Assembly (NCBI GenBank): GCA_963575745.1
Contig: CAUYUJ010015018.1
Coordinates: 307,477 to 360,483, forward strand
From: Prorocentrum cordatum
Taxonomy: Eukaryota > Sar > Dinophyceae > Prorocentrales > Prorocentraceae
Direction of reading: 5' to 3'
Length of the DNA stretch: 53,007 nucleotides
In this document: positions 28,859-40,373 of the stretch, one piece after another
Numbering within the stretch: the stretch's first letter is position 1
Layout: each line of letters begins with the position of its first letter
Program-made: the position numbers and the translations under genes
The notes under the pieces: model-generated
Seen by the model: only the letters and a program-made list of their open reading frames with translations
Databases searched by the model: none
Told to the model about the DNA's origin: nothing

Positions 28859-30163
28859 GCGGCGCCGAACTTCTCGATCGCCCCGCGCGTGGTGGAGGAG
28901 GTCATGGCCAACATCGGCACAGCCAAGAAGGACGACATCAAGTTGAGAGAGGTTGGGTCCTGGGCCAAAGGCGCGTCGCTGAGGCTCCGAACCCTCTTGC
29001 TTCATCCGGCTGGCCTCGCTCGCAAGGAGAAGCCGCCGAACAGGGCTCCTGCGTGGTGGACCAACCTCATGGCCAACGAGAGCAAGGTCCCAGAGCCGAA
29101 GAAGGCAGCGCTGCAGAAGAGCAACGTGAAGGACGAGACCAAGCCCGATAAGGAGCCCAAGCCCGAGGAGGGATCCAAGCCCGAGGATGCGTTCACGTTC
29201 GGATGCGACGAGAGCATCAAGCGCGCATGGAGATGCGATGCATTCGCGGATCGATTTCAGCCTGAGGTTTTCAACAGCATGACCGTCAAGCCAGGCGAGA
29301 CCTACGTCTGGGCGAAATGGGCAGACGGAATGGAGTACGAGGTGCTGGACTGCTTGGCGTCGACCTTTCTCGAGGATGCTGGACATGCGCCCTCGAAGAC
29401 GCCGCGAGGGGGGAACATCTTGTGGACGGGCAACATGGACTGCCTCCAGGTGCAGGTCAAGTTTGTGTTGGATAGGGGGATCAAGCTGATTCAGATCAAG
29501 CGCAACCTGAAGCAGGTCACGCAGGTCTCCACGCGCGCAGTCGAGGAGGCGGAGGCGGTGGAGTTCATGAAGGACATCGCGAAGCGCCACTGCGAGGGGC
29601 GCTTCACCGCCCAAGACGCCGAGCAGCTGAAGAGGGAGAAGCTCAAGGAGCTGAAGAAACGCAAGGAGAAGGACGAGAAGGCGGCGGCACTGGCTGCGAC
29701 CAGCGCAGCTTCGTCCATCGAGACGCAGCCTGCGGAGACGGCGGTGCGGAAGCGCCCAGCTGCCACCCCCAAAAGAGCTTGCAAGAAAGCCAAACACGAG
29801 GAGCCCGACAAGGAAGCAGCCACCGAGGAGAAGGGCGCACCCATGAATGGAGTGGAGAACCTGACGATCGTCGAGAAGAAGCCCGAGGAGAAGCCCCATG
29901 AGGGCAAGGAGGAGCCTCAGCCGCTGGAGAACCCCCAGGAAGCAAAGGAGGGGCCACCAGAGGAGACGGGCGAGCCCACGAGCGAGGTCGTCGAACCCAT
30001 CGACGACGACTCCGCGGACGATAGCCCCGATGATATCCGAGAGATCCCGCCTCCAGTGACTGGCCCGTGGGAGAGTATGACCACCTCGCTGAACACCATG
30101 ATGGACGAAGTTGTTGAGTGCTCTGATTTCTGGAACAATGCGTTTGACGATGATGATGCGTGA
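28859..30163 (+). CDS. Cargo gene 1, exon 2: lysine-rich, probably nuclear protein (514 aa spliced)
   Basis: Exon 2 gives residues 81-514 and ends at the stop at 30,161-30,163. A folded-looking core at spliced residues ~193-300 (AFTFGCDESIKRAWRCDAF ... ETYVWAKWADGMEYEVLDC ... NILWTGNMDCLQVQVKFVL) is followed by a charged helix (LKREKLKELKKRKEKDEK, ~337-353), a bipartite-like nuclear signal (RKRPAATPKRACKKAKH, 377-393) and an acidic tail (IDDDSADDSPDD). I recognise it only as resembling multi-copy dinoflagellate hypothetical proteins with a 'WADG' segment. It has no named domain that I can place. It is open and cleanly spliced, so it is probably a functional or recently functional gene. Position: first gene of the proposed transposon. 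Confidence 0.75.
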   Translation, partial: AAPNFSIAPRVVEEVMANIGTAKKDDIKLREVGSWAKGASLRLRTLLLHPAGLARKEKPPNRAPAWWTNLMANESKVPEPKKAALQKSNVKDETKPDKEPKPEEGSKPEDAFTFGCDESIKRAWRCDAFADRFQPEVFNSMTVKPGETYVWAKWADGMEYEVLDCLASTFLEDAGHAPSKTPRGGNILWTGNMDCLQVQVKFVLDRGIKLIQIKRNLKQVTQVSTRAVEEAEAVEFMKDIAKRHCEGRFTAQDAEQLKREKLKELKKRKEKDEKAAALAATSAASSIETQPAETAVRKRPAATPKRACKKAKHEEPDKEAATEEKGAPMNGVENLTIVEKKPEEKPHEGKEEPQPLENPQEAKEGPPEETGEPTSEVVEPIDDDSADDSPDDIREIPPPVTGPWESMTTSLNTMMDEVVECSDFWNNAFDDDDA

Positions 30164-31370
30164 ACCGTGCACGGCATGTCGCCACGATGAGTTTGGTCTA
30201 TGTGCGAGAGGGATTTTCAGATGGCTTGGCGGGGGAGCTGAGCCCACCGATCTCTTGAGCCTTTCTATTTCTGTGTTGTGTACATTTGCGTTCATTCTGG
30301 TGCGCACTGCGTCGCTAGTGCTCTCGTCTCAAGTGTGTTATGTTGTTTTCCTCTCGCGCTCAGTTCTTTCAGTTTGCCGAGCTCGGGCAGACAGCGAAGC
30401 TGTCCAACACACTCCAGGTGTGTTTCCAGGGGGCCGATTGAACCTCAAACACTTGAAGCCAAACGTACCACAGCCGAGCGAAACACGAGCATGACGACAC
30501 ACGAGCATGACGAAACACAGCTGAGGAGGGTAGGGAAAAGGATAATCGTTGGAAACAGGATGACAAACAGACGGCGGAGGAAAACACGGATAACGATAAT
30601 GATGAATCTGAGAAAATCGCTATACCGTCAGCGTCGTCAAGATTGCTCGAGACCCTGCCCCCTCTTGGACGAAATGCCACAGCACGTGCGGCATGCGAGA
30701 TACCATGGGCATTGGACCATGGAGCGTTGCTTCTATGTTCTCTGGGGCGCAAAGATGGGCGCGAAGGGCCTGAGCCTCTACCCCCAACCCCGCCAGACAA
30801 GGGAGAGGAACGGGGGAGGGGAGTTGGGGGAGGTGGCGGTGCAGGAGCGGAGGAGGGAAGGGTCCAGAAGATGGGTGTGGTTGAGACCGAAAGGGTGTAG
30901 GTGAGGAGGTTGGTCCGAGGAACGCCCCAAAGGACCCCAAGAACCTGGCGATACGCAGATCGACACAACTCGCGGCCCCCCCCCAACAAAAAAAGCGAAT
31001 GGGGGGTCGGGGAGAGGGGCTCGACTCTTCGAGAACGAGAGATCACACGTTTCACTCTGCCTCCGTGAGATTGCCACCTGTTGCCGCAAGTGCCGTGGCG
31101 CCCAATGGGACATCAAGCTCGTGAAAAAATATGGTTGACGCTTCGCGAATCACTGCCCAAGGGCGCATGCCTCGCAGACCGCAGAAGCGGTGGAGTGACG
31201 AGATTTGTGCTTGCCTCAGTTCAATCGGGTATGACGTTTCAGCGAGCATGTGGCAGGGCGCAGCGGCGAATGCTGATGCATGACAAGCTTTGCTTTTGCA
31301 GTGCTGTCAGACGTGGAGTTTCACAGAGCAGCACTGCGGCGCTTGTCCACCTGCCTCACAGCAGAGTCAT
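30164..31370 (+). other. No gene recognised between cargo genes 1 and 2 (first part)
   Basis: Probable 3' UTR of gene 1, then unassigned sequence. GTTGACGCTTCGCGAATC (31,134-31,151) is repeated exactly at 38,472-38,489, eight bases after an exon donor of gene 3. Confidence 0.5.
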
Positions 31371-31825
31371 AAAATCAATGATTTGGCATTCTCGCCGAGG
31401 CCTCTTGGAGCATCTATCTTGGGTGCTTCTGGGGTCTCTTGGTGCCTCTTCGGGGTCTCTTGGGAGCCTCGTGGGGGCGTCCTGAAGGCCTCTTGGAGCT
31501 TCATGGCCACCTTGGGGCCCTCTCGGGGCACCTTTGGGAGCCTTGGGGGCAGTCGTTGGGCCATCTTGGGTGAGATCGATCAGGAGGGGGGGCCATTAAT
31601 TACAGCCCTCCCCAGGAGGCCAAAATGGGGCCCAAACCATAATACAACCAATGATTGTGGCTTCCTCGCCGAAGTCGTTTTGGGCGCACTCGCGGACCCC
31701 CCGTCCAGGTCCAGGGGAGGGGGTAGGGGGGAGGGGTAAGCCCCTCCCCGAAGGGGAAGAAGGAGGGGTGGACTAGGAAACGCTCTAAACCACCGACGCC
31801 CAGAGGGCTGATGGGATTCAAGCAG
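31371..31825 (+). repeat. Composite G-rich repeat, copy 1
   Basis: Core ATCAATGATTTGGCATTCTC, then a CTTGGG-type array, then AGGAGGCCAAAATGGGGCCC, then a second core AACCAATGATTGTGGC, then GGTCCAGGGGAGGGGG and CCCAGAGGGC. Its near twin is 38,690-39,335 in intron 2 of gene 3. 31,826-32,345 holds nothing I recognise. Confidence 0.85.
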
Positions 31826-32344
31826 GCATGTTGATACCGACCCCAAAGGAAATCCAGCGATTCGGTCCAACAACGCGAAACACGCTCTTGCCCACTAAGG
31901 CTTTTTCAGGGCCAGAAACCTGGTAGTGGGTAGGAGCTTTTCGGTTGGTTCTTGAGCGCATTCAAATAGCTTACGCCACCCTGCTGATATCTCAGAAGAA
32001 GGTCTTCCCCCCCTCCTCCTTATCATCCTCCTCCTCCTTCTCGTCTGCCCTTATCCACTCCATCTTGATCTTCTTGTCCACCTGCCCGTTCCGAGCATCC
32101 TCCGCCCCAACCGTCGCTTGGCCCGCGTGGGTGGTTTACCCAAGAAGAAGTCGTTGTGCCAGCATACTATGAAAATAACGGGCAGTGGATTGAGTGGGTT
32201 CGGCACCTTAGGAACCCGCCACCCCAGCCGCCTCCGCCGCCCCCGCGACCCCCCCATGTCAGCCGAAGGGCTGGCGGAGCTCGAGGCAATAATCGGTTGG
32301 GAAGAACTCGGGGCCATGATCGCTTGAGGGGAGATAGGCTCGCC

Positions 32345-32847
32345 TCATCATGCGCTTGCTCCTGCGCCTGCTTCTGCTCTTGTTTCTGCCTCTGCTCTTG
32401 CCTCTGCTGCTGGTCCTGCTCCTGCTCATGATCCTGCTGCTCCTCCTCCTCCTCCTCCTCCTCCTCCTCCTCCTCCTCCTCCTCCTCCTCCTCATCCACC
32501 TCCTCCCCCTCCTCCTCCTCCTCCTCGTCCCCCCCCCTCCTCTGCCCCGCCCCCAGAGTAGGATAATTGGGGGTGAGAAGGAGGGGGCAAAGAGAGTTGT
32601 TCGAAAGAGTCGACACGTATGCCGCGCAAAACAGAAGCAACTGGCAACGCATGCAATTACGTACGTTGCATCATACGAAATCGCACGGCCAGCCTCATAG
32701 ACAAGCAGGAAGCAGGCAGCATATACAACACGCAGCATAAGCAGGAAGCACAGAGCTGAAAGACAACTGGCAAAGCATGCAATTGCATATAATGCAACAT
32801 GTGACAGCACGCATCACGCAGCCAACCATAGTTCACAGTGCCATCGC

Positions 32848-32915
<68 letters not shown>
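32345..32915. repeat. CTC microsatellite and 66-nt poly-T
   Basis: CTG/CTC tracts occupy 32,345-32,535. A pure T run of 66 nt (32,850-32,915) followed by (CTT)4 ends in CTCAG. Poly-T on the plus strand could be the poly-A tail of something retroposed on the minus strand, or a long pyrimidine tract before the AG upstream of gene 2. Confidence 0.85.
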
Positions 32916-33004
32916 CTTCTTCTTCTTCTCAGCTCTAGCTGGGCGCACTGCGGCGTCCTGTTGTGTGAACCTCGCATCGCGCCTTCGAGGATCGACCTTT
33001 CCTG

Positions 33005-34956
33005 ATGACAGTCCTGGTTGAGAGCCTCGACCAGGTCGCGGCGGGCGCCCCCTCCCTTGTCTCCACGACGGCGTCGGGGCCCAATGCAGGAGGAACTCCA
33101 GCTGTGACGCCTTCGGCAGCGAGTGCGCCCCAGACACCCTCAGAGGCCGCCCCGCCCGCGCCCATTGAGGTCCATGACACCCCCGAAGCTCCAGCTGATG
33201 GGCAGGGCGGCGGGCAGCTCAACAAGCGTTCCTTGAGGATAGCCAGCGTGGGGAGACCTTCACAGTGCCAGGCAATCCACGTGACATCGCTGCTGCCAGA
33301 GCCCCCGTTCCGGAAGCCCCCGCATCGCCGCCGCCCGCGCACGTGTCGAGGCCCGCGTTTCCGCGCGAGGGCATGTCGGAACAGCAGTGCAGCGAAGTCG
33401 TGGCAGCAGACAGGGGATTCTGGCAGAGGGTCGAGGCGCTGCCAGGCAAGGCAGCCGAGGAGCCCGACGGCCCGCCCGACGGCCCGCCCGACGGCCCGCC
33501 CGACGGCGCGCCCGACGGCCCGCCCGACGGCCCGCCCGACGGCCCGCCCGACGGCCCGCCCGACGGCCCCCCCCGCGCCCCCGAAGGCATGAGCCAGGAA
33601 GAATTCCTGCGCAGCTTGTCGAGCCAGCAGATGGGGAGGGGCCGCTACGACAACCATGAGCTCGATGGCGAAGACGACGCAGGCAGGGATCCCCACCTGG
33701 AGGAGGCCGAGATGACCAATTTCGAGATCAATGCTCGCAGCCCTCTGGGCTGGCGCTTCCAGAGGGAGTTGGCCTCGGATAAGGAGCTGAAGAAGTCGTG
33801 TCTCGAGTGCAGGGGCAACCACGCGAAGCAGGCTTTCAGGCAGAAGTGGTGCAAGGCAAAGTTCGAGATGTACAGGGAGAGCCGCGAGATGATCAATCGC
33901 CATCAGGTCGTGACTGCAGACACGGGCGTCTACCACCCCCTGGACAGGATCAAAGTCGAGGAGGGAAACACCGAAGAAGCGGCTGAGCGTGCCTGGCGTT
34001 GCGCATACGCGTGCGTCATGATGGGCACCCAGTGGCACCGCTTCAACGTCATGACTAGGGCCATGGAGTTCCTGTACGTGAAGCAGCAGTACAATGATAT
34101 GTTCACGCAGTGCTGGCAGACTACGCAGCGCGAGGAGAACAGAGGCCGCCTTCTTGCATAATTCGCTGAGCCCGAAGGGTGTACCACGTTCGAACCAGTT
34201 CGTGCAGCTGCATGTGCAGCGCCGCCATCTGCAAGCGGCGGCGCGGCGGTCAGCGCTTCCTCTCGCAGCGGCAACGGACCTGCGCCCGCAGCTCCATCCG
34301 CAGATGCACCCGCAGCTCAGCCCGCAGCTCAGCCCGCAGCTGCGCCCGCAGCTGCGCCCGCAGCTGCGCCCGCAGGTCCAGCTGCGCCCGCAGCTGAGCC
34401 CGCAGCCGCCGCGGCGCGCGCGGCCCAGGAGGAGGCCGCCGTCGGCGACGAGGCGAGGGAACCGCCCAACAAGAGGTCGAGGAAGTCTGTGAGGGGCCAG
34501 GCTCCGTCGCCGAAGCCAGCGCCTGCGACGCCGAAGGGCAAGGGCAAGGGCAAAGCTAAGGCTAAGGCCAACGCTTCAGCCTCTAAGGACTTGAGGGCCA
34601 AGATCAAGGATGCGCAGCAGCTGAAGGTGGCGCATGGCCAGGCGAGCTCCTCGATCGCTTGCATCTCAGCCCAGATTGCAAATTCTCCCGACTGGCCGTG
34701 GCTGAAAGACAGCGTGCTGGTGGAGCCGATGACAAAAGCCAACGACGACATGGTCAAGCACGTGTTCTCCAATCCCATCGCGACCATGCTTATCGGCCAG
34801 AATGTAGAGCAGATTCAGGCGAGCTACGATGACCCTGCCCAGATGGATGTCCAGTTGGCGACCCTGACCAGCGACCTCGGCGAGCTCGTCGACAGGGCGC
34901 AGAAACAAGCGGACAAGCTCTCGAGGATGCATTATGAGCAGATGAAGGAGTATTGA
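33005..34956 (+). pseudogene. Cargo gene 2: Pro/Ala-rich, Lys-rich protein broken by one stop
   Basis: ATG 33,005 opens a frame (MTVLVESLDQVAAGAPSL); from about 33,199 the coding signal moves to a second frame (FLEDSQRGETFTVPGNPRD), so a short intron or a frameshift lies near 33,190-33,240. The second frame runs to 34,956 with a single TAA at 34,159-34,161. Features in order: (PPDG)n from a 12-bp tandem repeat (33,469-33,580); a conserved-looking helical block (INARSPLGWRFQRELASDKE ... RQKWCKAKFEMYRESREM ... AERAWRCAYACVMM); the stop; an Ala/Pro repeat (34,300-34,400); a basic stretch (NKRSRKSVRGQ, KGKGKGKAKAKA); and a C-terminal helical block (SWPWLKDS-like, here DWPWLKDSVLVEPMTKAND). It resembles dinoflagellate hypothetical or gag-like proteins; function unknown. 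Confidence 0.6.
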
Positions 34957-37308
34957 AACGCTAACTGAGGTTCAATTCAGATACATACTGGAATGGGTGA
35001 CAGTCGATATGCAATTGGGTGAGGCTCTTGCACTGTAAGTTCTCGTGCATGCGGTGCTGTCAGAGCCAGCTTGTGCAGCGCGCATCGTGATATATCGTGC
35101 ACGCGTGATCTGCGCGTCTTACTTTGCTCGGGCGTTCGACTAAGTGCCGAACGCAGCCGCCGCAGGGGTTGGCGACCAGTGCGCCTGTGCATTCGCCAGT
35201 GACGAGCCCTGCCTTTGCCTCGAGGGCTCTCCTGGGGGCAAACGTAGCAGGGTATAACGTCCAATGTTGGGTGGGGTTCGGTTTTTGCAACGGACAACGG
35301 CTAATCAGCGGCGGGCCCCGGTTGTTTTTCAGGGTCGGACGTTGTTTTCTGACACATGCCCGTTCTGCAGGCCGGATTTTGGCCAACCCCGGTTGTTTTC
35401 AGGAACCCCGGCTGTTTCTAGGGCGGAAAACGGGCCGCTGATTTTGCGCTGAGTTTGCGCTGATTCTCGTTGATTTTTGATTTTCAGTTGTGTTTTTTAC
35501 AGTGTTTCGTGCCGCTGATTTTCCGTTGATTTTCCGCTGATTTCCGCTGATTTTTTTTTTCTCCTGACATCACTGGGCCCCGGGGGCTCCCAGAGCAATT
35601 TCATCGGCTCGAGGGCACAAAAATCACCGAAACCAGCCAACAATAGGCGTAAGAAGGTTCAACCGTTCTTCTTTGAAGCGATCCACCCGTCTCGAGCCCC
35701 CCTGGCCCTCAGATGCTCCAGTTCGCAGGCGGGTGACCTGCGCATCGCCCTCGTTATCTAGGGGAAACTACGCATTGCGCAAAAATGTGGCAGCGGGAGG
35801 GTACTAGACCGAGGGCGGGGGTGGGACAAGGGGCAGGATGGGGCAATGAAGGGCGGGGTCGGCAGGGAGGGGGCGAGGATGAAGGTGTCCAGGGGGCTGA
35901 GGCTGCCTACTCAAGTCGGATATTGAATACAGAGTGAGATGTAGAAAGGTCGAGGACAAAGACGATGCTGAGGAGGAGGAGGAAGGTGGAGGAGAAGGAG
36001 GAGGGGGGAGGAGATGAAGATGAGGAGGAGGAGGGAGAGGAGGAGGAGGATGGGGATAAGGAGGAGGAGGAGGATGAGGTAGATCCCGCAGCGCGGTTCC
36101 AATTTCAATGGCCCCGATGGATTCTGGAACCAACGATGCGCGTCAGGAGGAGGAGTAGGGGGGGGGGGGCAGGAGGAGGAGGCGGGAGGGGGAATCACGT
36201 GGAGACTGAGGATCAGGAGCTCAATCAAAAGGACAACTTCGACTGACTTGGGACGGGCAGGACACGCGTGAGACGATCATCGGTCCGAAAATGAGGATGA
36301 GGGTTTGAACGCGTGGGGAACATTCGAGGGGCATCGGGGAGAGGGGGGGTGGGGGGAGGAGGAGGAGGAGGGACGTGATATACTTGAACAAGGAAGGCAA
36401 AGAGGAGGAGGAGGAGACTGGTAGGGAGGAGGAAGAGGAGGTAGAGGGAACCGACACGACTTGGCACTAGGTGGAGGAGGGAAGAAAATCAGGGGGGAGA
36501 AGGATGAGGAGGACGGAGAGGGTAAGCTAAGAGCGAGCGGTCGCCCCCCCCCGCTTGCGCCGCCTCTCTTACGGCCTGGACATCTTCATTGCGAAGGCCA
36601 TTGGCGCTGCTCTGCCCGCGAGAGCGCCCTCCTCCTCCGCATCCCTCCTCCACTGTGGAGCCCGTCGCAAGGCGGCGTTTTTTCCACGCTTAGCCCACGA
36701 TATGTAAGTTTGAGCCCCTGCGGTATGTCGGTGTGTATGTATGTATGTATGTATGTATGTATATATATATAGATATAGATACAGATATACTATTAACCGT
36801 TGCTTCAAATGTGTTATACGTATGGGGTACTTTGGGGGCCCAAGATAGCGCCCGAGGAACCCCTCCCACCAACGCGAAACAAACAAACGCACGCACGCGC
36901 GACAACACTCGCACGCCAATGGGCTCCGTCTAATCCGTTTTGTTGTTGGGCGCCCCCAAGGATGTGGGGTCATCTTTAGTGGCTCTCTAAAGATGCTCTG
37001 TGGGTCTTCTCGGGGTTCTCTTGTCGGGGGCCTGACGTGTCCACGGGGCAGGGCCCGAGGCCAAGGTGCTTATTAAAGACTGGGGAGGGAATGCAAGACA
37101 CTGCCTCGGTACGGGAAAGGGGAGTGCGGTGGATGGGAATAGGTGGGATGCGAACGGTCCAACCACCCTGCGGGCCTCGGCAAAGCGAGCTCTCTGGAGG
37201 CAAACGTAGGGGGGGGGGTCCTTGGATCGGGGGGCATGGCCGACGTCGCTTGGCGAGGGGCAATGTTCCGTTTGCCCCCATCGGCGCACTTCTGTTCGAC
37301 CCCAGCCC
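34957..37308 (+). other. No gene recognised between cargo genes 2 and 3; several repeats
   Basis: Contains CCCCGG(T/C)TGTTT and CCGCTGATTTTCC repeats (35,310-35,565), GGA tracts (35,965-36,075; 36,150-36,195; 36,340-36,445) and a (TATG)n/(TA)n tract (36,728-36,790). Confidence 0.6.
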
Positions 37309-37310
37309 CC

Positions 37311-37331
37311 GCCCGTAGCCATCATGGCTAA
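37311..37331 (+). other. Candidate relict spliced leader overlapping the start of gene 3
   Basis: CCGTAGCCATCATGGCTAAG matches the dinoflagellate leader at CCGTAGCCAT and TGGCT, with TT replaced by CA between them and an imperfect end. The match straddles the start codon (ATG 37,324-37,326). Gene 3 still has introns, which argues against simple reinsertion of a spliced mRNA, and GCCATCATGGC also fits a plain start-codon context. Confidence 0.35.
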
Positions 37332-37645
37332 GAAGAGGAGGCGTCAGACACACGCATCGCCCCCTGGTGATTTCGCTCGTTCAGATGATGGGAGAACAGA
37401 AGCTGGTGAGAATCTAATTCAATGCCTGTTGGAGCTTTATGCCAGATGTGTCCTGAGCGCAAAAGATGTTTGTGTGATATCCCATTACGCATCAAAGGCT
37501 GGTGCCGTGGGTGGTGCACGCGATTTCGCATGCAATCCGACGTCCCCCAGCGGCAATTTTGCAAAACACCTCGACACGTTGCTCCCGACAAGGCCCGAGA
37601 ACCTGGAGTTGTATAACCTTTGGGCGCCACAGAACGTTTGGAAAG
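37324..37645 (+). CDS. Cargo gene 3, exon 1
   Basis: ATG 37,324 gives MAKKRRRQTHASPPGDFARS, with a basic N-terminus that could be a nuclear signal. The exon ends TGGAAAG|GTACTCC in phase 1. Intron 1 (37,646-37,802, 157 nt) is pyrimidine-rich and ends CTGATAG|G. It supplies residues 1-107 of the spliced 670-aa protein. Confidence 0.8.
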
Positions 37646-37802
37646 GTACTCCTCCTTCGCCTCATGCTTCCCCTGCCACTCCTTGGCCGTCCCTCATGTC
37701 TCATTGCTCCACGCCATTGCTCTCATCGTGCCCGCCTTATCTGCCTCCACCTCCGCCCTTTGCATGCCGCCCCCCTCCTCCTCCCCCCCCTCCTGCTGAT
37801 AG

Positions 37803-38464
37803 GTTTGTCTCGTGTTCAACGCGCAACGCCTTGCGTTTCACCTCGCGAGGCGTTTCACGACGAGCTAGCCGCTGACCCCAGCATCAGCGAAGAGGCCCAA
37901 GCCATGTACGATAATGACGAATGGGAACCTGTGTATCGGGACCATCCTTTAGTTCAGCAAGCTGCGCGCAACAATGAAAAGCTGCCTGTCCCTCTCGCGG
38001 TTTACGTTGACGGCGGGTCGTACACTAGGCAGAAAACATCTGCCCATCAAGAGTCCCTGATATGCTTCGTGATGTACAATCTTATCACATGCAGGAGACA
38101 TCTCATTTGTGCGGTGAGAAAATCGTCGCTGTGTGGTTGTGGATGCAAGGGGTGGGGTACTTTATTTCATATATTCACCATGCTCCGATGGTCAATCAAA
38201 GCCATGGCGGAGGGGGTTCGGCCGACCGTAAAACACAATGGTAAAGAGTGGGAGGCTTCTGAGGTCTGGGGCAGTCTTTCAGCTGATCTCGGCTACAAGG
38301 CATGCATGATTCAACTGAAAGGGGACTGGGCTGAGTGGGTAACCACGCTCGGATTCGCATCGTGGACTTCTGTGTACCATCCATGCCCCATGTGCTCATC
38401 TGTGCAATGCACCTTGCATGAGTACAACAACATATCGTTGGTTGGTCTTCCATGGGGTGATCCA
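37803..38464 (+). CDS. Cargo gene 3, exon 2: first part of putative DDE-like transposase
   Basis: Residues 108-328. The pattern is Asp177 in LAVYVDGGSY; a Cys-rich KSSLCGCGCKGWG (215-225); Asp282 in LKGDWAEWVTTLGF; and Cys302/Cys305 in HPCPMCSS. In Plavaka/CACTA-type transposases an Asp strand is followed by a second Asp and a Cys pair (often PCxxC), so the order fits, but I infer this by motif layout only. The exon ends GATCCA|GTTAAT in phase 0. Intron 2 (38,465-39,344, 880 nt) ends TTACCAG|GAT and is filled by a G-rich repeat. Confidence 0.75.
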
Positions 38465-38689
38465 GTTAATTGTTGACGCTTCGCGAATCCCGACCAGCCC
38501 ATCCAGAAACGATGCCCAGAGGCATCGCCTCGATCAGGGAAGTGGGCAGCACGCAGAGGAAGCCAGTACGAGACATTTTGGGATATCTGGAGCCCTCTTG
38601 GAAGTCATCTTGGGCTCTCCCAGGTGCTTGTGGAGTCATCTCTTAATCAGTGTCCCCCCCGAGAGGCCAACATGTTGCGAAAACCTTCG

Positions 38690-39335
<646 letters not shown>

Positions 39336-39344
39336 GATTACCAG

Positions 39345-40373
39345 GATGCGCGCAGTGCCTGCGAGATCGACCTTGTCTTGGATACCCAGGACAAGTGGCA
39401 GGCATTGTTCGCCGATGGAGGGCTGCGCTATGACAGGCGCCTTGGCCGAGTCCTCCAGAGGGAAGTGCGCGTGGGAGGGGTGCTCCTCAGAGCTGGCGAT
39501 CGTCTCGTCCCCAACTCTGATCTGGTTGACGCGGGTTTGCTGACGCGCCAGGCGCTTCCGTTCCGGGTCACGTTCTGGCGTCGCCGAACGGATGCGGGTG
39601 GTGCGCTGCTGGGCCCAGTGACGCGGAGGAATCCAATATTCGACGCGCCGCTGGGGATAAGCCCCCAGACGTCTATCTGCATAGACACCCTTCACACGCT
39701 GCACCTGGGCGTGGCTGCGAGAGCGGCGGCGGTCGCGTTGTGGGCGGTGATCGCAGCTAATCCCTGGCACCACCCTGGCCCTGGCGAGGTCATGGTGGAA
39801 CACGCTTGCCGCGCTCTTAGACATGAGTTGCAGGAGTTTTATGAATCGGAGAACATCCCTCTGTCTAGTAGGATTGGCAGGCTGACGCCAGGGATGATCG
39901 GCAGTGCGTTTGCTCCTGAAATACACACCAAGGGAGCGGAGACAGGGTATTTGCTCAAATTCATCGCCCATATCAGCAGCAAGCAGTTTTTCCAGGCCGA
40001 TAGTTGTGTGGAGATATTCAATGCGTGCAAGCATTTGGTGGAATACATGAACGTGCTCAAGACATCGCCAGGTCGAAAGATCCCGCCTCATACACATCAG
40101 AAGTTGTTAACGTTGTGCGTCAAACATTTGAAAGCATACGACAGAGCAGGTGGCATGTTCACGCCAAAACATCATCTCTTTGTACACCTCACGGCACACA
40201 TGAATTTTTTCGGTAATCCTCGGCATCATTCGACGTGGCACGACGAAACACTTAACAAAGTCATCCGCAGCGTAGCTGAGAACTCGCACAGGCGGGTATG
40301 GGAGAAACGGATTTTTCAGCGGTTGCGTCTCCACGGCAACATCGTGCATAATTCATGGTTCGCTGCAGTATGA
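39345..40373 (+). CDS. Cargo gene 3, exon 3: rest of putative transposase (670 aa spliced)
   Basis: Residues 329-670, stop at 40,371-40,373. It begins DARSACEIDLVLDTQDKW. ICIDTLHTLHLGV (Asp442) resembles the 'D-x-LH-x-L-x-x-GV' block of Plavaka/CACTA-like transposases. The C-terminal helical half has KGAETGYLLKFIAHI, PKHHLFVHLTAHM and STWHDETLNKVIR (Glu629). All three exons join in frame with canonical GT-AG ends, and no stop or frameshift is present, so this is the best-preserved mobile-element gene in the window. Two other readings are possible: a host-derived hypothetical protein, or a domesticated transposase. Its position in the middle of the proposed transposon supports a transposition role. 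Confidence 0.7.
   Translation, partial: DARSACEIDLVLDTQDKWQALFADGGLRYDRRLGRVLQREVRVGGVLLRAGDRLVPNSDLVDAGLLTRQALPFRVTFWRRRTDAGGALLGPVTRRNPIFDAPLGISPQTSICIDTLHTLHLGVAARAAAVALWAVIAANPWHHPGPGEVMVEHACRALRHELQEFYESENIPLSSRIGRLTPGMIGSAFAPEIHTKGAETGYLLKFIAHISSKQFFQADSCVEIFNACKHLVEYMNVLKTSPGRKIPPHTHQKLLTLCVKHLKAYDRAGGMFTPKHHLFVHLTAHMNFFGNPRHHSTWHDETLNKVIRSVAENSHRRVWEKRIFQRLRLHGNIVHNSWFAAV

Noticed and set aside
28811-30307. A 498-codon open frame on the minus strand opposite cargo gene 1
   Set aside because: It mirrors the sense gene's codon pattern (GC-rich third positions leave the antisense free of stops) and shows Leu/Arg-rich shadow composition; the sense gene has a clean intron and nuclear-signal motifs.
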